From a virus: a stretch of DNA of 64,000 nucleotides. Within the stretch, counting starts at the first letter, position 1; the number at the start of each line of letters is the position of its first letter. The stretch is from positions 1 to 64,000 of the IMG/VR virus record IMGVR_UViG_3300025121_000776; one strand, given 5' to 3'. This document shows, in pieces, positions 1 to 8,178 of this stretch. The notes beneath the pieces are model-generated. The model was not told the origin of the DNA and searched no databases. It saw only the letters and a program-made list of their open reading frames with translations. A program made the position numbers and the translations under genes.

Positions 1-1
1 A

Positions 2-157
2 GCATATTCAAACATAAACGGAGAAAAATTCAATTTTTCAACAAAATATTTAAATGATAGATATTTGATTAATAGTATAATAGACTATAATTTAGTAGAT
101 TTTTCAAATATTTTCGGATGCCATCAAGAATTAGAATTTAAATTTAAAAAAATATAA
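2..157 (+). CDS. 3' end of an unidentified protein (truncated by window edge)
   Basis: An open frame runs from the window edge to a TAA at 155-157 and encodes the last 51 residues of a protein that starts outside the window. The end of the protein reads FGCHQELEFKFKKI. The next gene starts 1 nt after this stop, the same tight packing as in the rest of the glycan block, so this is probably a real gene of that operon. Nothing in the visible part identifies a family. By position it is likely another glycan enzyme, but this is only inference. Confidence 0.6.
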   Translation, partial: AYSNINGEKFNFSTKYLNDRYLINSIIDYNLVDFSNIFGCHQELEFKFKKI

Positions 158-158
158 T

Positions 159-956
159 ATGAAATTTGTTTCCAACCATTATGTTGCACCAGCCCCATCG
201 TCAATAGAATACGATATACATCCTTTTAAAATTATAGTTCCATTTTATAATGCGGCCAATTTCTTAGAACAGTGTATTAACTCAGCTATTACACAAAAAT
301 ATCCAAACTACAAAGTTATTTTTATTGATGATGCATCTACAGATAACTCCTGGGATTTATTACCACACAGCAATGAAATAACTATTTGCATAAAGAATGA
401 GAAGAATGTAACCGCACTTCCAAATATTCACAAGGCAATAATGGAATATTGTGAACCAAATGACATTGTAGTTTTGCTTGATGGGGATGATTGGTTGCCA
501 AACAAAAATGTACTTAAAATTTTAAATGAAAATTATTGTAGAAATGATTGTTGGATAACTTATGGACAAGCTTCATGGACAGATGGAAGAAGGGGTTTCG
601 CTTCAGAATATTCTCAAATAGAATTTGATAATCTAAGAAAAGCGAACTTTAGAATTTCTCACATAAGAACATTTAAAGCAGGATTATATCAGAAAATAAA
701 AGAACAAGACTCAGATTTTTCTTGTTTAAAAGATAAAAATGGTGATTTTTATAGAATGACATATGATGTGGCGATAATGTGGCCAATAATGGAAATGGCT
801 GGGCTTAGTAGAGTTAAATTCATTGATGAAATATTATACATCTACAATCGAAACAATCCCATTAGTGATGATAAAATGAATCAACAATTGCAATGGGATA
901 TTCATAAAGAAATTTCTCTAAAACAATCATTTAAAAAAATAGAAAATTATGTTTGA
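159..956 (+). CDS. Glycosyltransferase family 2 (GT-A fold)
   Basis: 265 residues. The N-terminal GT2 signature is clear: a beta strand plus PFYNAANFLEQCINSA at about residues 27-44, then VIFIDDASTD with the nucleotide-binding Asp. The metal-binding acidic cluster LDGDDW is near residues 107-112. Such enzymes transfer a sugar from a nucleotide-sugar donor to a growing glycan or protein, normally in the cytosol. Donor and acceptor cannot be read from the sequence. It is followed, with an 8-nt overlap, by another glycosyltransferase and resembles the protein at 1817-2563, including the shared ending motif of an acidic patch and a YIYN segment. Confidence 0.9.
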   Translation: MKFVSNHYVAPAPSSIEYDIHPFKIIVPFYNAANFLEQCINSAITQKYPNYKVIFIDDASTDNSWDLLPHSNEITICIKNEKNVTALPNIHKAIMEYCEPNDIVVLLDGDDWLPNKNVLKILNENYCRNDCWITYGQASWTDGRRGFASEYSQIEFDNLRKANFRISHIRTFKAGLYQKIKEQDSDFSCLKDKNGDFYRMTYDVAIMWPIMEMAGLSRVKFIDEILYIYNRNNPISDDKMNQQLQWDIHKEISLKQSFKKIENYV

Positions 957-1815
957 TTATAAAAAAATAGCAGAAGATAATATAGTTATCATTAAGAATC
1001 CAGAAGAAATATGTGATATTAATTTTTTGATTCCAGTTCGTGGAAGAAGAGAATTTGCAAAACCAATGTATAATAGTTTTTTAAAAGCAAAAGAAAAGTC
1101 AAAACTTAATATTGTATACACAGTAATAGAACATTCTTATATTGCAGAACATGCAAAATTTTGTAAAGATAATAAAATTAACTATATTTGGATTAAATGT
1201 GAAGAAAGTGAACTGTTTAACAAATGCCTATCTTACAATATGGGAGCTTTATATTCAAATATATCTAAATATTTCATTTTTCACGATGTAGATTGCCTTA
1301 TACAATCGGACTTTTTTAACAAAGTAGAATCAAACATTTATAACAATAAATGTAAGGCACTACAATGTTTTCAACAAAGACGTGTCTTGTATTGTGACAT
1401 TGATTTAACAAATGAAATTATTCAAGAAAAAATAAACATAGATGATTTAAGTCTAGGATTTAAAGGAGTAGATTTGCCTAGATTAGGAGGTAAGGTGATG
1501 CTTGGAGCTCCAGGGGGGTCTATAATGGTAGAAAGAGGTTTGTTTTTTGACGTAGGTGGTTATGATGCAGATTTATTTTTAGCTAATTCTCCAGAAGATT
1601 CATATTTTTGGGAAAAAATTGACACTTGGGATAAAATGCATGTAGCCGAAAGTCCCCCAATAGATATTTTTCATATGTATCATCCTCCAACTTATTTCAG
1701 TAATCCATTTATTAATGAAATGAAAGCTATATATGAAGAATTTAAAAATAAATCATCTTTCGAAAAGATAAAACAAATAATAGTGAAAAGCGAACACATA
1801 AAAAAATTCTTATAA
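949..1815 (+). CDS. GT7-like glycosyltransferase (galactosyltransferase-type C-terminal domain)
   Basis: 288 residues. An IPVRGRR segment near residues 26-32 is followed by the DxD-type motif FHDVDCL at about 111-117. The typical GT7 acceptor-side pattern GGSIMVERGLFFDVGGYDADL is then followed by SPEDSYFW near residues 190-225. In this family the HDVD Asp residues bind metal and nucleotide sugar, and the GG...ED segment binds the acceptor and supplies the catalytic acid. The start codon overlaps the previous gene by 8 nt (ATGTTTGA), suggesting coupled translation. The sugar transferred is unknown; Gal or HexNAc are the usual substrates of the family. Confidence 0.8.
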   Translation: MFDYKKIAEDNIVIIKNPEEICDINFLIPVRGRREFAKPMYNSFLKAKEKSKLNIVYTVIEHSYIAEHAKFCKDNKINYIWIKCEESELFNKCLSYNMGALYSNISKYFIFHDVDCLIQSDFFNKVESNIYNNKCKALQCFQQRRVLYCDIDLTNEIIQEKINIDDLSLGFKGVDLPRLGGKVMLGAPGGSIMVERGLFFDVGGYDADLFLANSPEDSYFWEKIDTWDKMHVAESPPIDIFHMYHPPTYFSNPFINEMKAIYEEFKNKSSFEKIKQIIVKSEHIKKFL

Positions 1816-1816
1816 A

Positions 1817-2563
1817 ATGGAAGAAAATCATTTTACGATAATTATAGACGCATGTAATCATGAAAAGTGGATTGAGCAATGTTTAAACACAGCCTTAAAT
1901 CAAAAATATAAAAACTATGAAGTAATTCTCGTTGATGCAAAATCTACAGACAAAACTTTTGAAATAGCAAAAAGATATTCTGAAGAATATTCAAGTTTAA
2001 AAATATTTCAAAATGAAACTCGTGTACCACAAATAGCAAACATGTTATGGTTAACAAAGCTTTCGAAACCAAATACAATTTGTGTTAGTTTAGATGGAGA
2101 CGATTATTTAAATGGAGGTAAGGTATTAAATAAACTTAACAATATTTATAATTCTGGAGATGTTTGGATGACTTACGGAACGTATTGTGAATTTCCATAT
2201 AGAAGTGTTTCTCATATTTACCATGCATATCCAGATAGTGTGATTGCAAGCAATGGATTTAGGGAACACCAATGGCTTGGGTCACACCTAAGAACATATC
2301 GAAGAGAACTTTTCCTTTTAATAGATGAAAAAGACTTCAAATTTAGCGATGGGCGTTGGTTAGATACAGCTGGCGATTTAGCTTTCCAATTTCCAATGCT
2401 TGAAATGTCTGCAGAAAAATCTAGATATATTTCAGAAATTTTATATATTTATAATGTGGCAAATCAAAATAGTGATGGAAATACAAACGCTCCAAGACAA
2501 AGAGAGGTAGAGGCTGTAGTACGAGCAAAAGTAAAATACCAAAGAATCGAAAAAATATATTAG
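1817..2563 (+). CDS. Glycosyltransferase family 2
   Basis: 248 residues of a GT-A domain. FTIIIDACNHEKWIEQCLNTAL is at the N terminus, VILVDAKSTDKT holds the nucleotide-binding Asp, and the metal-binding cluster LDGDDY is at about residues 91-96. The middle contains a WMTYG segment also present, as WITYG, in the protein at 159-956, so the two are probably paralogues within the same operon. The start lies 1 nt after the preceding TAA. Donor and acceptor are unknown. Confidence 0.88.
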   Translation: MEENHFTIIIDACNHEKWIEQCLNTALNQKYKNYEVILVDAKSTDKTFEIAKRYSEEYSSLKIFQNETRVPQIANMLWLTKLSKPNTICVSLDGDDYLNGGKVLNKLNNIYNSGDVWMTYGTYCEFPYRSVSHIYHAYPDSVIASNGFREHQWLGSHLRTYRRELFLLIDEKDFKFSDGRWLDTAGDLAFQFPMLEMSAEKSRYISEILYIYNVANQNSDGNTNAPRQREVEAVVRAKVKYQRIEKIY

Positions 2564-2566
2564 AAT

Positions 2567-3283
2567 ATGATAGTTGGAAACGGAATGTTGGCAAATGCAT
2601 TTAATCAATATATAAATGATGACAAAATCATTATATTCGCATCTGGAGTGTCTAATTCAAAAGAGCAGAATGATAAAGAGTTTGAAAGGGAATTTGAGCT
2701 GCTAAAATCTTTTTCTGTAACACATAAAAAACTGGTATACTTTAGTACATGTAGTATATTTGATGAAAGTCTTTTAGCTTCTAAATACATAAAACATAAA
2801 ATAAAAACAGAGACATTTATAGAAAAGAGCTTCAAAAATTATTTAATCTTAAGATTGCCAAATGTTGTTGGTAAAACAAATAATGCAAACACCTCTTTTA
2901 ATTATTTTAAAAACAAAATTTTGAAAGGGGAACGTTTGGAATTGCAAGAAAACGCCACACGGTATTTCATAGACATTGATGATTTAGCTGCTATTTTACC
3001 TTATATTATTTCTGACGAAAAAGAATTCAATAAAAGTATAAATATTTGTTTTAACAATAAAATTAATGTTATAAATTTAGTCTTATTGCTTGAAAGTTTT
3101 CTTGAAACAAGAATAGATAAGTCCCCAATTGAAGGCGGAAAAGATTACAATGTAGATAATTTATATTTTATGAACATTGTAGGTGATAAAAAAATTAAAA
3201 TAAACAAAGAATATAATAATAACTTAATAAAAAAATATCTAAAAACTAATTATGGGAACAATTATTTACACAGAAATATATAA
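2567..3283 (+). CDS. Atypical NAD(P)-binding short-chain dehydrogenase/epimerase-like protein
   Basis: 238 residues. The N terminus IVGNGMLANAF is a degenerate glycine-rich Rossmann motif. A strand ending in VYFSTCSIFD (residues ~62-71) is followed by SKYIKHK, a plausible Ser-Tyr-xxx-Lys active-site arrangement of extended SDR enzymes. LRLPNVVG then follows, as in nucleotide-sugar epimerases and reductases of the RmlD/WcaG type. It is shorter than the usual 280-340 residues, so the substrate domain is reduced. It probably reduces or epimerises a sugar nucleotide made by neighbouring genes; the substrate is unknown. It overlaps the next gene by 32 nt. Confidence 0.6.
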   Translation: MIVGNGMLANAFNQYINDDKIIIFASGVSNSKEQNDKEFEREFELLKSFSVTHKKLVYFSTCSIFDESLLASKYIKHKIKTETFIEKSFKNYLILRLPNVVGKTNNANTSFNYFKNKILKGERLELQENATRYFIDIDDLAAILPYIISDEKEFNKSINICFNNKINVINLVLLLESFLETRIDKSPIEGGKDYNVDNLYFMNIVGDKKIKINKEYNNNLIKKYLKTNYGNNYLHRNI

Positions 3284-4136
3284 TTGCGGTCTTATTGGCA
3301 AAAAATGTCTTGAAAGTTTTTTTAAATATCACCCAGATATTAAAATCTATGTTGCTGGAACATGTAAAGATTTTAAAGAATTGGGAAAATTTAAAAACAT
3401 AGAATACATAGATTTTACAGGCGATATTAATCTTTTAAATATGTACAAAAACGCAGGTCATTTGGGGACTGCATATATATTTTCAAAAGTTTTAAAAAAC
3501 GAATACGGAGATTATAATAAAATAATACATTTTGATAGTGATGTTATATTTCGTGCAGAATGTTTAAGTTATATATTAGATAAGTTTAGTGAAGGTTACG
3601 ATTTAATAGGACCACGAAGATTGTATGAAAAAAATGAAGCAAATAAAAGCGGACAATATGATGGAATATCCGATGTTGTTGGCACATATTTTTTTGGATA
3701 TAACAATAAAAAAATAACAAACTTTGACTTTAACACAATACATCAAATGGTTGTTGGATATCATAATCCTATTGGATTTCCCGCTATTGATTTTTTTGAC
3801 CCCATATCATTTGATATTTTAAAAAATGGTGGAAAAATATATCATCTGGATTATGAAAAATTTGGGTCTCCAAATGAAAACGCAAACTGGCACAACAAAT
3901 ATGGAGAATTAAATAAAATTATGGATTTTGGAGATAACATAATCCATTTTGCAGGCGTTGGGTCGGGTCAAAATTTTACAAAAAACGGAAATGGTAATGT
4001 TCCATATACATATAGTGAATGGGCAAAGGAAAGATATTCGTTGTATATGAAGCTACTTTATAATGAAGAAATTGGAATTGGGTATAACAAAAATGTGTAT
4101 AAAACTATAAAAGAAGCGCTAAAGGATTTATTATAA
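3252..4136 (+). CDS. Probable GT-A glycosyltransferase
   Basis: 294 residues. The metal-binding motif HFDSDVIF lies at about residues 93-100, preceded by the usual strand and a helix with YIFSKVL. The N terminus (IYTEIYNCGLIGKKCLESFFKYHP) looks like the first beta-alpha unit of a GT-A fold. Late conserved-looking blocks are HQMVVGYHNPIGFPAIDFFDP and NIIHFAGVGSGQ. I cannot assign a CAZy family. The start overlaps the preceding gene by 32 nt, and the next ATG in frame would remove the first strand, so the overlapping start is preferred. Confidence 0.65.
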   Translation: MGTIIYTEIYNCGLIGKKCLESFFKYHPDIKIYVAGTCKDFKELGKFKNIEYIDFTGDINLLNMYKNAGHLGTAYIFSKVLKNEYGDYNKIIHFDSDVIFRAECLSYILDKFSEGYDLIGPRRLYEKNEANKSGQYDGISDVVGTYFFGYNNKKITNFDFNTIHQMVVGYHNPIGFPAIDFFDPISFDILKNGGKIYHLDYEKFGSPNENANWHNKYGELNKIMDFGDNIIHFAGVGSGQNFTKNGNGNVPYTYSEWAKERYSLYMKLLYNEEIGIGYNKNVYKTIKEALKDLL

Positions 4137-4164
4137 ATTTTCTTAATAAATATATTAATAAAAT
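4137..4164 (+). other. AT-only imperfect hairpin between glycosyltransferase genes
   Basis: ATTTT-C-TTAATA, a 4-nt loop, then TATTAA-T-AAAAT: an 11-bp stem with one C/T mismatch, in the 45-nt gap before the GT10 gene that starts at 4182. It has no GC base pairs and no T-tract, so it is not a classical terminator. It could be a weak processing or regulatory structure, or chance in AT-rich DNA. Confidence 0.3.
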
Positions 4165-4181
4165 CAAACACAGCCAACAGC

Positions 4182-4982
4182 ATGAAAACCATTAAAGTAT
4201 ATTGTAGTTTTGGTTGGACTTTTGATTTTGAGCATGAAAAACAAATTGAATTATTTGTGGACATGTATCAGTGCCAATTGGCAAGTAATGATGCTGTAAA
4301 AGTTTTACTTCTTATAGAATCATCCGCAATAATTAAAAACATCATTGAGTCAGCAATTCAAAATCATCATTTATTTGATTATATACTAACTTTTGATGAA
4401 GATGTCTTGAAAAGTTGCAAAAACGCTTATCTTTTTGAGTATGGTACAACATTTCTAAAAGACCCATTTGAATTCACGGAAAAAAAATTTAGTGTATCTA
4501 CAGTAGTTGGTGGAAAGAATGAAACAACAGGACACCTTATGAGGCATAAGTTATGGGAAAGACAAGAACAAATAAAAATTCCTAAAGATTTTTTTTTAAG
4601 CGGAACTTTCCCTGGAGAAATTAAACACGCAAGAAACACACAAACGCTGGGAGTTGAAAAAAACATTTTATTTGACAGCCAATTCCACATAGCAATAGAA
4701 AATATAAAAAGAGATTATTATTTTACAGAAAAGCTTATCGATTGTTTAAAAACAAAAACAATTCCAATATATTATGGAAGCAAGGAAATTGGAAACTACT
4801 TTAATAAGGAAGGAATGTATATTGTCAATAGTGTTGATGAAATAATTGATGTATGTAATAATTTAACGGAAAACACATATAATGAAAAAATTAAATTTAT
4901 TGAAGAAAATTTTGAGAAAAGCAAAAGATTCTGGGACTATAAAGAAGCTATAAAAAACAAACTAAAAGAATTAATTAAATAA
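4182..4982 (+). CDS. GT10-type fucosyltransferase-like glycosyltransferase (copy 1)
   Basis: 266 residues. The hallmark of GT10 (alpha-1,3/1,4-fucosyltransferase family) is near residues 164-195: FDSQFHIAIEN, then YYFTEKLIDCL and TIPIYYG. In characterised relatives this region binds GDP-fucose, with the EN and TEK residues contacting the donor. The protein is shorter than bacterial FucT enzymes and lacks heptad repeats. A second copy lies at 20879-21673 with the same core. GDP-sugar enzymes (gmd and an fcl-like gene) are encoded at 22511-25693, so a GDP-fucose or GDP-colitose donor is plausible. Acceptor unknown. Confidence 0.8.
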   Translation: MKTIKVYCSFGWTFDFEHEKQIELFVDMYQCQLASNDAVKVLLLIESSAIIKNIIESAIQNHHLFDYILTFDEDVLKSCKNAYLFEYGTTFLKDPFEFTEKKFSVSTVVGGKNETTGHLMRHKLWERQEQIKIPKDFFLSGTFPGEIKHARNTQTLGVEKNILFDSQFHIAIENIKRDYYFTEKLIDCLKTKTIPIYYGSKEIGNYFNKEGMYIVNSVDEIIDVCNNLTENTYNEKIKFIEENFEKSKRFWDYKEAIKNKLKELIK

Positions 4983-4985
4983 AAC

Positions 4986-5900
4986 ATGAAAAAATACAAA
5001 GTAATATGTTTTATAAATTCAGCAGGAATAAATGTTATTTTAAAAAACATAGAAGACACGATGAATTCAATAAAAAATAACATTAATGTTGAGTTTGGGT
5101 TTTATATATGTACAGATACAGAAGATAGAAAAAAAACAATAGACAACATAGTAAAAAAAAACAATCTTAGTAATGTCGTTATTGAGATTGTAGTTAAAAC
5201 CAAAAGTTGGGCTAAAAACTTTAATGAGTTTTTTATAAAATACAAAGATGACGCCGATTATATTTTATGCTCTCATGATGATTTAATTATAAGAACTTTT
5301 GATTTTTTCAATATTACAATGAATGAAATTAGTGGCCATGAAGATGAAATAGGATGGATTGCTTATACATCTGATTCATATTACAGAATATCAAACATAT
5401 CTGTTTGTCAAACCGCTAGAGAAATGTTTTGCAAAGATAGATTTACTTGGCCAAAAACATACGAATTACATAAAATGGAAACTTCTTATAATAAAGATTA
5501 TTTAGATATGCCCCAAAGAACATGTAAAGTTGCTGGGTTTTTCTTGCACTTAAATTTAATAAAAACAGAAAATTTAGAAAAAATAGGATTGTGTCCAGAA
5601 TGGGGAAATTATACATTATTAACAGATGAACATTGGTCTCTTGCAACTTTGGTAAAAAATATGTGGACAGTTTGGGTTCCTCAAGTTTTTTATGACCACC
5701 CCATTAGAGGAAATGAAAGAGTCTTTGTTGGTATACAAAATCAAGCACAAACAGAATCTCAATTTTATAATTTATGGGGATTTGATTATCAATCACCATT
5801 ATCCGATGAAAAAATAAAAGAAGTATGTAACAAGTTTCAAAACACAAACATTGGGTTTTTTAACGATAAAAATACCTATAACTATCAATATTTAAAATAA
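4986..5900 (+). CDS. Probable GT-A glycosyltransferase
   Basis: 304 residues. A first strand YKVICFINSAG and helix are followed by YILCSHDDLII near residues 92-102, where the HDD acidic cluster occupies the place of the DxD metal site. WIAYTSDSYY and VAGFFLHLNLI follow, resembling GT2-like proteins that act on polysaccharides. LLTDEHWSLATLV near residue 210 could supply the catalytic base region. No close family assignment is possible from the sequence alone. It lies 3 nt after the GT10 gene in the same transcription direction. Confidence 0.6.
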   Translation: MKKYKVICFINSAGINVILKNIEDTMNSIKNNINVEFGFYICTDTEDRKKTIDNIVKKNNLSNVVIEIVVKTKSWAKNFNEFFIKYKDDADYILCSHDDLIIRTFDFFNITMNEISGHEDEIGWIAYTSDSYYRISNISVCQTAREMFCKDRFTWPKTYELHKMETSYNKDYLDMPQRTCKVAGFFLHLNLIKTENLEKIGLCPEWGNYTLLTDEHWSLATLVKNMWTVWVPQVFYDHPIRGNERVFVGIQNQAQTESQFYNLWGFDYQSPLSDEKIKEVCNKFQNTNIGFFNDKNTYNYQYLK

Positions 5901-5914
5901 TAAACTTTAAAATT

Positions 5915-6652
5915 ATGAAATTACAATTAGAAAATATCATAGATAAACATATTGGACAAAAATGTATTGTGGCAGCACAAGGACCAAGTCTTAATCAATA
6001 CTTAGATAAATTAAGTTCTTTAAAAGATGTGGGGTATACACTTATTTCATGTAACTCATGGCAAGAATTTCACCCAAGTTGTTCTCCTCATTATTGTGTT
6101 TTGGCCAACAATGTAGAAACATGTAAAAGCAAGCTTGATTTGGTTAATCATCATAACATAACGTTAATTTATGCAGATACTGTTGATTTAGTAGACCAAG
6201 ATTGGTTAGAAAAAAATTTAAAAGTTGACTTTTTACCATACGACCAAAGACATTTTGATGGGAAAGAATGTGTTGATTGCAGAACAAGAGCGGGGTGTGA
6301 AAAATATTTTGACCCAAAACGCTTAACAATACAAGAGCAATTACAAAAATATACTGGATTTGATAAACATTATGATTGCGGTAGCACAGTCGCACTACAT
6401 ATGGTAGCAGTTGCCATTTTAATGGGGTTTTCAGATATTTATCTCACGGGGTTAGATTTTAATTACCGTATTGGATATGCATCAAATCTAAGTAATATTC
6501 CAGTCTCAGATTTAAATCATTTTGATATTTATGGTAAAGGAATTTTAGAAGATATGGAAATTATTGCCAAATCAGCTGAAAAAAAAGGTGTTAAAATATA
6601 TAATTTAAATAAAAATTCACACTGGAAAATTTTTAATTATATTGAAATTTAA
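5915..6652 (+). CDS. DUF115/Maf-like glycosyltransferase-family protein
   Basis: 245 residues. The N-terminal motif QKCIVAAQGPSLNQYLDKL (residues ~15-33) is the xGPSL signature of the DUF115/MptE-like group, which includes Maf glycosyltransferases that attach nonulosonic acids to flagellin and which resembles the GxGPSL start of GT42 sialyltransferases. The C-terminal half has GSTVALHMVAVAILMGFSDIYLTGLDFNY, where the GS and Asp are typical of the fold. A Cys-rich patch (CVDCRTRAGC, ~125-134) is unusual. With CMP-nonulosonate genes at 7510 and 12761, transfer of a sialic-acid-like sugar is a reasonable guess but is inference. Confidence 0.65.
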   Translation: MKLQLENIIDKHIGQKCIVAAQGPSLNQYLDKLSSLKDVGYTLISCNSWQEFHPSCSPHYCVLANNVETCKSKLDLVNHHNITLIYADTVDLVDQDWLEKNLKVDFLPYDQRHFDGKECVDCRTRAGCEKYFDPKRLTIQEQLQKYTGFDKHYDCGSTVALHMVAVAILMGFSDIYLTGLDFNYRIGYASNLSNIPVSDLNHFDIYGKGILEDMEIIAKSAEKKGVKIYNLNKNSHWKIFNYIEI

Positions 6653-6653
6653 T

Positions 6654-6684
6654 TTTGAAATTATGTAAATATTTCATATTATTG
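6654..6684 (+). promoter_or_regulatory. Candidate Bacteroidota-type promoter before the 6716 gene
   Basis: TTTG at 6654-6657, a 19-nt spacer, then TATTATTG at 6677-6684: one mismatch from the Bacteroidota consensus TTTG-N19-TAnnTTTG. It sits in the 63-nt gap before the methyltransferase gene at 6716 and could restart transcription for the CMP-nonulosonate part of the operon. Confidence 0.35.
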
Positions 6685-6715
6685 CAACAGCAAATCTTAA
6701 AAACAAGTTTTACAT

Positions 6716-7510
6716 ATGAAAAAGCATATAAATTTAATTGCATATGACAATTATGAAACAATTGACTCCAAAGAGGCTATTGAAAAATATAGAAAAGAAA
6801 AGATAAATGGGGTGAAAGGGTCAATTGAGTTTATACAAAACATTTTTTTAAAAAAACAAATTGACAAACTAAATGTTTTAGAAATTGGTTCTGGAAACTC
6901 AAAAGTACTATACGCATTAGAAGAACATGCTATATTAAATAGTGGAATAGGTATAGAGGTCAGCAAAAGCAGATTCGAATTTGCAGAAAAGTGGAAGCGT
7001 GACATGAATTTTAATAAAACTACTAATATAAATAAAAATATTTTTGATATAAATTTTGAAAAAATTAAAAATATTGATTTATGTATAGGATTTGATTTAG
7101 TTTTTCAATTTTTTCTTCCAATGGGCGAAAATTTTGATTATAACATTTTAAAAAAAATTTATAATTCATTAAAAACTGATGGGGTTTTAATTCTAGAATT
7201 ATCAAATTTAACTCAAATGAAAAATAAAAAAACATGGGACGAATTTTATGAGCCAGACCCATGGAGATTTTCTTTGTGGAACTGTCAATATGATGAAGAA
7301 AAGGAGTTTTTACAGTGGGACAAATATTTTATTCACAGAACCGAAGCAAAAATAGATAAAACATCAATTGTATTAAAGCAATATTCAAAAAAACAAATAG
7401 AAACACTTCTTAAATCTGTTGGATTTAAAAACATAAGTTTCTGTGGAAATTTAAATGATGACAAGTATGTTGGAAAAGAATTTGAGTTTGTAGTAATGGG
7501 AGAAAAATAA
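6716..7510 (+). CDS. SAM-dependent class I methyltransferase
   Basis: 264 residues. SAM-binding motif I VLEIGSGNSKVLYALEE is at about residues 45-62, followed by an acidic residue at the end of strand 2 (GIGIEVSKSR) and the FDLVFQFF and LKTDGVLILELSNL motifs of Rossmann-type methyltransferases. The C-terminal part (RTEAKIDKTSIVLKQYSKKQIETLLKSVGFKNI) matches the usual end of small-molecule methyltransferases. It probably methylates a sugar or sugar precursor, judging only by its position. Its TAA shares one base with the next ATG (TAATG), so translation is likely coupled with the neuA-like gene. Confidence 0.82.
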   Translation: MKKHINLIAYDNYETIDSKEAIEKYRKEKINGVKGSIEFIQNIFLKKQIDKLNVLEIGSGNSKVLYALEEHAILNSGIGIEVSKSRFEFAEKWKRDMNFNKTTNINKNIFDINFEKIKNIDLCIGFDLVFQFFLPMGENFDYNILKKIYNSLKTDGVLILELSNLTQMKNKKTWDEFYEPDPWRFSLWNCQYDEEKEFLQWDKYFIHRTEAKIDKTSIVLKQYSKKQIETLLKSVGFKNISFCGNLNDDKYVGKEFEFVVMGEK

Positions 7511-8178
7511 TGGTTACTTTAATTTTAGCAAGAGGTGGCAGCAAAAGAGTGCCAAATAAAAACATTTTAAAAATAGGAAAATACCCATTAATAGCATTTC
7601 CAATAATGGCTGCTATAAAACTTGGGCATGACGTCTACGTTTCAACAGACAGTATTAAAATTAGAAATGTTGCAAAAAAATATGGAGCAAAAGTGATTGA
7701 TAGACCACCTCACCTATCAACTAGCTCTTCTTTGGACATAGACGCCTTTAGGCACTTTGTGTCAGAAACAGGAATAATAGAGGATATTTTACATCTTAGA
7801 GCCACAACTCCTCTTGTAAATAATGATGAATTAGAAAAAATTATTTCTTTTTTTCAAAAAAACAAGGATGTTTGCACTTCTTTAAGAACTGCACACGAAT
7901 CATCTGAAACGGCTTATAAGTTTTTTAAAAAAAATGGAATTTATTGGAATGGATTATTTAATAAAAGTGGAGAATATTACAATAAACCAGGTCAAGAATT
8001 GCCAAAAACATTTGTCCCAAATGGATATGCCGATATTGTAAGACCGTTATATTTTATGAAAAACGAAAATTTACATGGCAACAAAATACTTTCTTACATT
8101 ACTGAGTTTGCTCCAGAAGTAGATATTATAAGAGATTTTGAATATTTAAAATTCTATTACAAAAAATATTATGTATAA
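7510..8178 (+). CDS. neuA: CMP-nonulosonic acid (sialic-acid-type) synthetase
   Basis: 222 residues, the normal length of the catalytic domain. The N terminus ILARGGSKRVPNKNI is the CTP-binding signature of NeuA/PseF/LegF enzymes, and VYVSTDS and LHLRATTPLV match further conserved blocks of the cytidylyltransferase family. The enzyme would activate a nonulosonic acid (sialic, legionaminic, pseudaminic or related) with CTP to make the CMP-sugar donor. The presumed partner synthase is at 12761-13585. The gene starts at the last base of the preceding stop and overlaps the aminotransferase gene by 8 nt. The exact sugar cannot be told from the sequence. Confidence 0.85.
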   Translation: MVTLILARGGSKRVPNKNILKIGKYPLIAFPIMAAIKLGHDVYVSTDSIKIRNVAKKYGAKVIDRPPHLSTSSSLDIDAFRHFVSETGIIEDILHLRATTPLVNNDELEKIISFFQKNKDVCTSLRTAHESSETAYKFFKKNGIYWNGLFNKSGEYYNKPGQELPKTFVPNGYADIVRPLYFMKNENLHGNKILSYITEFAPEVDIIRDFEYLKFYYKKYYV